Positions 32,894 to 34,948 of a stretch of 34,948 bases of DNA are shown piece by piece. The position numbers were made by a program, and so were the translations under genes. Position 1 is the stretch's first letter. Every line of letters begins with the position of its first letter. Under the pieces are notes generated by a model. That model was not told the origin of the DNA. It did no database searches and worked only from the letters and a program-made list of their open reading frames with translations. This stretch comes from an uncultured Bacilli bacterium. Lineage in GTDB: Bacteria; Bacillota_I; Bacilli_A; ML615J-28; CAG-313. The stretch is from positions 1-34,948 of the forward strand of contig CALVCV010000014.1 of assembly GCA_944326155.1 (NCBI GenBank), read 5' to 3'.

Positions 32894-33538
32894 ATGAAAG
32901 CATTAGTTAAAGGTATTATTACAATTTTATTAATGAGTGTTTGCTATCTTGATGTAATGAGTTGCCGACCAGTTTACGCAACTATTCGTGTGTATAGCTA
33001 TGATGGCGAAAGTTTTTTGTTAGAAAAAGAAGAAAAAGTACAAAGATATCATTTATTTTCTTATTCAGAATATGATGATATATCACTAGATGGATATACT
33101 TTTTTAGGTTGGTATGCATCACCTTATTCAATTGAGGCAATTGACGAAATGACAGAAAAATATAGCATCTATGAAACCATTGCAGATAGAGCAACAAGTT
33201 CAATGGGGTATTATCCACTTTTTGTTAAAAATGAAGAACTGGATACTTTTTTACAAACTTCGCCACTTGCAAAAGTAAACATTTGCGTTGTAGATATACT
33301 TGATGGTAATCGTTTTAAAGATAAAACATATTTAAGTAATCTTCTTGAAACATATGAAAGTTCACTTGAAAATCCTAGTATGTATGAAAATTATGAATTT
33401 GTTGGCTATTCATTAGAACGTCTTGATTATGAAGATTATTACATCGATGGTATCCCTGATGATTTAAAAATAAACGTTAAGTCACAACTACCTAAATGTA
33501 GTAATATTACTATTTATGCTTATTATCTTAGTAATTAA
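32894..33538 (+). CDS. Secreted protein, possible InlB-B-repeat-like domain
   Basis: A 214-residue protein with an N-terminal signal (residues 1-29; cleavage possible after VYA, alternatively a weak lipobox at VMSC24). The mature part holds the stretch SLDGYTFLGWYASP (about 64-77), characteristic of the beta-grasp InlB B/Flg_new repeats on Gram-positive surfaces, and a weaker second copy (YEFVGYS) near residue 170. I see no anchor or enzymatic motif, so role is unknown; adhesion or envelope binding are options. Ribosome-binding site GGAAGGA. It is 17 bases after exoA and two bases before the transporter gene, suggesting joint expression. Confidence 0.65.
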   Translation: MKALVKGIITILLMSVCYLDVMSCRPVYATIRVYSYDGESFLLEKEEKVQRYHLFSYSEYDDISLDGYTFLGWYASPYSIEAIDEMTEKYSIYETIADRATSSMGYYPLFVKNEELDTFLQTSPLAKVNICVVDILDGNRFKDKTYLSNLLETYESSLENPSMYENYEFVGYSLERLDYEDYYIDGIPDDLKINVKSQLPKCSNITIYAYYLSN

Positions 33539-33540
33539 AT

Positions 33541-34575
33541 ATGGATTTAAATCGTGCTTTAAAAATTAAAGTATGGTTATTAACCATTTTGCATTTGCTA
33601 GTTGATGGTCTTTGTGCCTATACTGTTTTTAATAGACTATATCTAACAGAGTCTAATATATCTATTATTGTCACTTTTGTTGGTTATAATACACTTGCTT
33701 TTTTGTTACAACCTTTATTTGGATATTGGTTTGATAAAATAGAAAAAGAAAAAATAACTTTAACAATTTCCTTGATATGTATTTTGATAGGTGCTATTTT
33801 TTCTTTGCCTAAATATATAAGTTTATTCTTAATTGGCGTTGGTAATTCAGTTTTTCATGTGATAGGTGGCAAGTATAGTATTAAAGTTTCTTCCAATAAA
33901 CTTACTTATCTTGGATTATTTGTTTCGCTTGGTGCATGTGGTTTAGCCTTAGGTACTTATTTATATCAAAAAATAACTTTGATTATTTTTACAATACTTA
34001 CGATTATATTGGGAGTATTTTGTCACTTGATAAAAGATGAAAAGACCATTCAAAAAGATGTACCTCCTTTAAAATTAAAAGGTAAAAAAGACATATTATT
34101 ACTTATATTAATCCTGGTAGCGGTGATGATTCGCGCCATTATTGGTAAAGTGACAGCGCCTTTATTTGAAGCTTCAATTTTAGATCTTATCATTATAGCA
34201 CTTTTTGCAAGCTTAGGAAAAGCGCTTGGTGGTATTGTAGCTGATTTAATTGGCATCAAAAAAACGATTTTTGTTACACTCACTTTATCACTTATAGGTT
34301 ATTTTTTCTTTAGAAATTATATTGTCGTTTATCTTTTAGCAACTCTCTTATTTAATACAACGATGCCACTCACTTTATTTTTATCCAATCGACTTTTAAA
34401 ACACTATGAAGGCTTTAGTTTTGGCCTTTTAGCGTCTGTTTTATTTATAGGTTATTTGCTTGGCGAATTATATATATATCTGAACTTTTCATATACCCCT
34501 ATTTTATGTGTTTCAATCGTTGCAACTATTTATATTATTTTATATGTAAAAAAGAAAGTGGCAAAAGAATTATGA
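33541..34575 (+). CDS. MFS-type transporter
   Basis: A 344-residue membrane protein with about ten hydrophobic segments, short for the ~400-residue MFS norm. The GYWFDKIEKEK loop (about 60-70) fits the conserved MFS loop 2-3, and GVGNSVFHVIGGKYS (about 100-114) resembles the Fsr (fosmidomycin resistance) branch. The second half has GGIVADLIGIKK as the repeat of the loop. No good ribosome-binding site precedes the ATG, which is two bases after the previous stop, so translation is likely coupled. Substrate unknown. Confidence 0.78.
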   Translation: MDLNRALKIKVWLLTILHLLVDGLCAYTVFNRLYLTESNISIIVTFVGYNTLAFLLQPLFGYWFDKIEKEKITLTISLICILIGAIFSLPKYISLFLIGVGNSVFHVIGGKYSIKVSSNKLTYLGLFVSLGACGLALGTYLYQKITLIIFTILTIILGVFCHLIKDEKTIQKDVPPLKLKGKKDILLLILILVAVMIRAIIGKVTAPLFEASILDLIIIALFASLGKALGGIVADLIGIKKTIFVTLTLSLIGYFFFRNYIVVYLLATLLFNTTMPLTLFLSNRLLKHYEGFSFGLLASVLFIGYLLGELYIYLNFSYTPILCVSIVATIYIILYVKKKVAKEL

Positions 34576-34940
34576 TATTTGCTTTAATTTTAACACTTTT
34601 TATCGAGACTATAATGCTATTTATTTTAAGATATAAAGATTATAGGATATACCTATTAGCAATCTTAATGAATCTTATAACCAATCTTCCTCTTAACTTT
34701 ATTTTAACTTACTATCCGTTTGAAACTTACATAGGCTACTTTATAGTAGGAATTATTTTAGAAATTTTTATTTTATTTATTGAATCGTTTTTTTATTTGT
34801 TTTATTTTAAAAATTATAAAAAAGCCTTAAAAGTTTCTCTTCTTTTAAACTTAACCAGTTTTCTAATTGGTCTAGTTTTCGTTTTTTTTTTAAACTTTTC
34901 GTTAATAAACGATATCTATAAGACAATAAAAAAAGACTAG
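34572..34940 (+). CDS. Small four-TM membrane protein
   Basis: A 122-residue, very hydrophobic protein with four likely membrane segments and a lysine-rich C-terminus. The start overlaps the MFS stop (ATGA). The open frame reaches further upstream, but only the ATG at 34572 makes sense in context. It could be a companion of the transporter; no family recognised. The sequence ends eight bases later, so its terminator is out of view. Confidence 0.65.
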   Translation: MIFALILTLFIETIMLFILRYKDYRIYLLAILMNLITNLPLNFILTYYPFETYIGYFIVGIILEIFILFIESFFYLFYFKNYKKALKVSLLLNLTSFLIGLVFVFFLNFSLINDIYKTIKKD

Positions 34941-34948
34941 ATAGAATT

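Noticed and set aside
34506-34571. Extended N-terminus of the last membrane protein
   Set aside because: The extension overlaps the MFS gene, lacks a ribosome-binding site, and ATG 34572 forms the typical ATGA junction.

Overview
The window is a chromosomal segment of an AT-rich, low-GC Gram-positive bacterium (Bacillota). It carries an alpha/beta-type small acid-soluble spore protein and a GerE-like regulator with a sigma-K-type promoter, so the lineage forms endospores or descends recently from spore-formers. Type III glutamine synthetase (GlnN), Gram-positive-type RNase J, a NifS/ThiI pair without a rhodanese domain, and the order rimP-nusA-ylxR-ylxQ-infB-rbfA all fit. TGA is used as a stop (positions 7068-7070 and 34573-34575), which argues against the mycoplasma genetic code. 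I cannot name the genus; a Bacilli/Erysipelotrichia-like or deep clostridial lineage is plausible.

Layout. 1-587: the last bases of a tRNA (probably serine), a terminator and an AT-rich gene-free stretch. 588-1472: a secreted phage-type amidase with a freshly duplicated SPOR half-repeat. 1591-3013: a DUF368 membrane protein and an Hsp20 chaperone. 3044-6538: a divergent locus, with a zinc-ribbon membrane protein on the minus strand facing an operon of XRE-membrane regulator, HAD phosphatase, TPR protein and a second zinc-ribbon membrane protein. 6654-10382: a zinc uptake operon (Fur/Zur regulator, ZnuA-, ZnuC- and ZnuB-like proteins) ending in an unusual nuclease-like gene. 10424-13178: a TSCPD protein divergent from nifS-thiI. 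13254-14328: the spore protein and an rRNA methyltransferase. 14427-18403 (minus): glnN and a TGS/ThrRS-like nucleoside kinase. 18585-21354: a MATE exporter and a FAD/Rieske oxidoreductase. 21395-28321: the translation/transcription operon followed by uvrC. 28313-29460: gerE and a DEDDh exonuclease. 29503-31206 (minus): RNase J. 31329-34940: HAD phosphatase, ExoA, a secreted protein, an MFS transporter and a small membrane protein.

Functional picture. Most of the window is core metabolism and information processing. The zinc operon is self-contained (sensor, binding protein, ATPase, permease). NifS probably supplies sulfur to ThiI for tRNA 4-thiouridine. The nusA-infB operon has a strong promoter followed by a terminator-like leader hairpin, suggesting attenuation.

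I did not find an obvious new defence or biosynthetic system. The most distinctive signals are in the control DNA and small accessory genes: two divergent promoters that share one palindromic -35 hexamer (10732-10737), a promoter whose start point falls on the start codon (3572-3609), a near-consensus sigma-K promoter in front of gerE, the XRE/zinc-ribbon divergent locus, and a PD-(D/E)XK-like EVQT protein inside the zinc operon. All start codons were judged from ribosome-binding sites; several differ from the longest open frame. All functional names come from motif recognition by eye, not from database searches.
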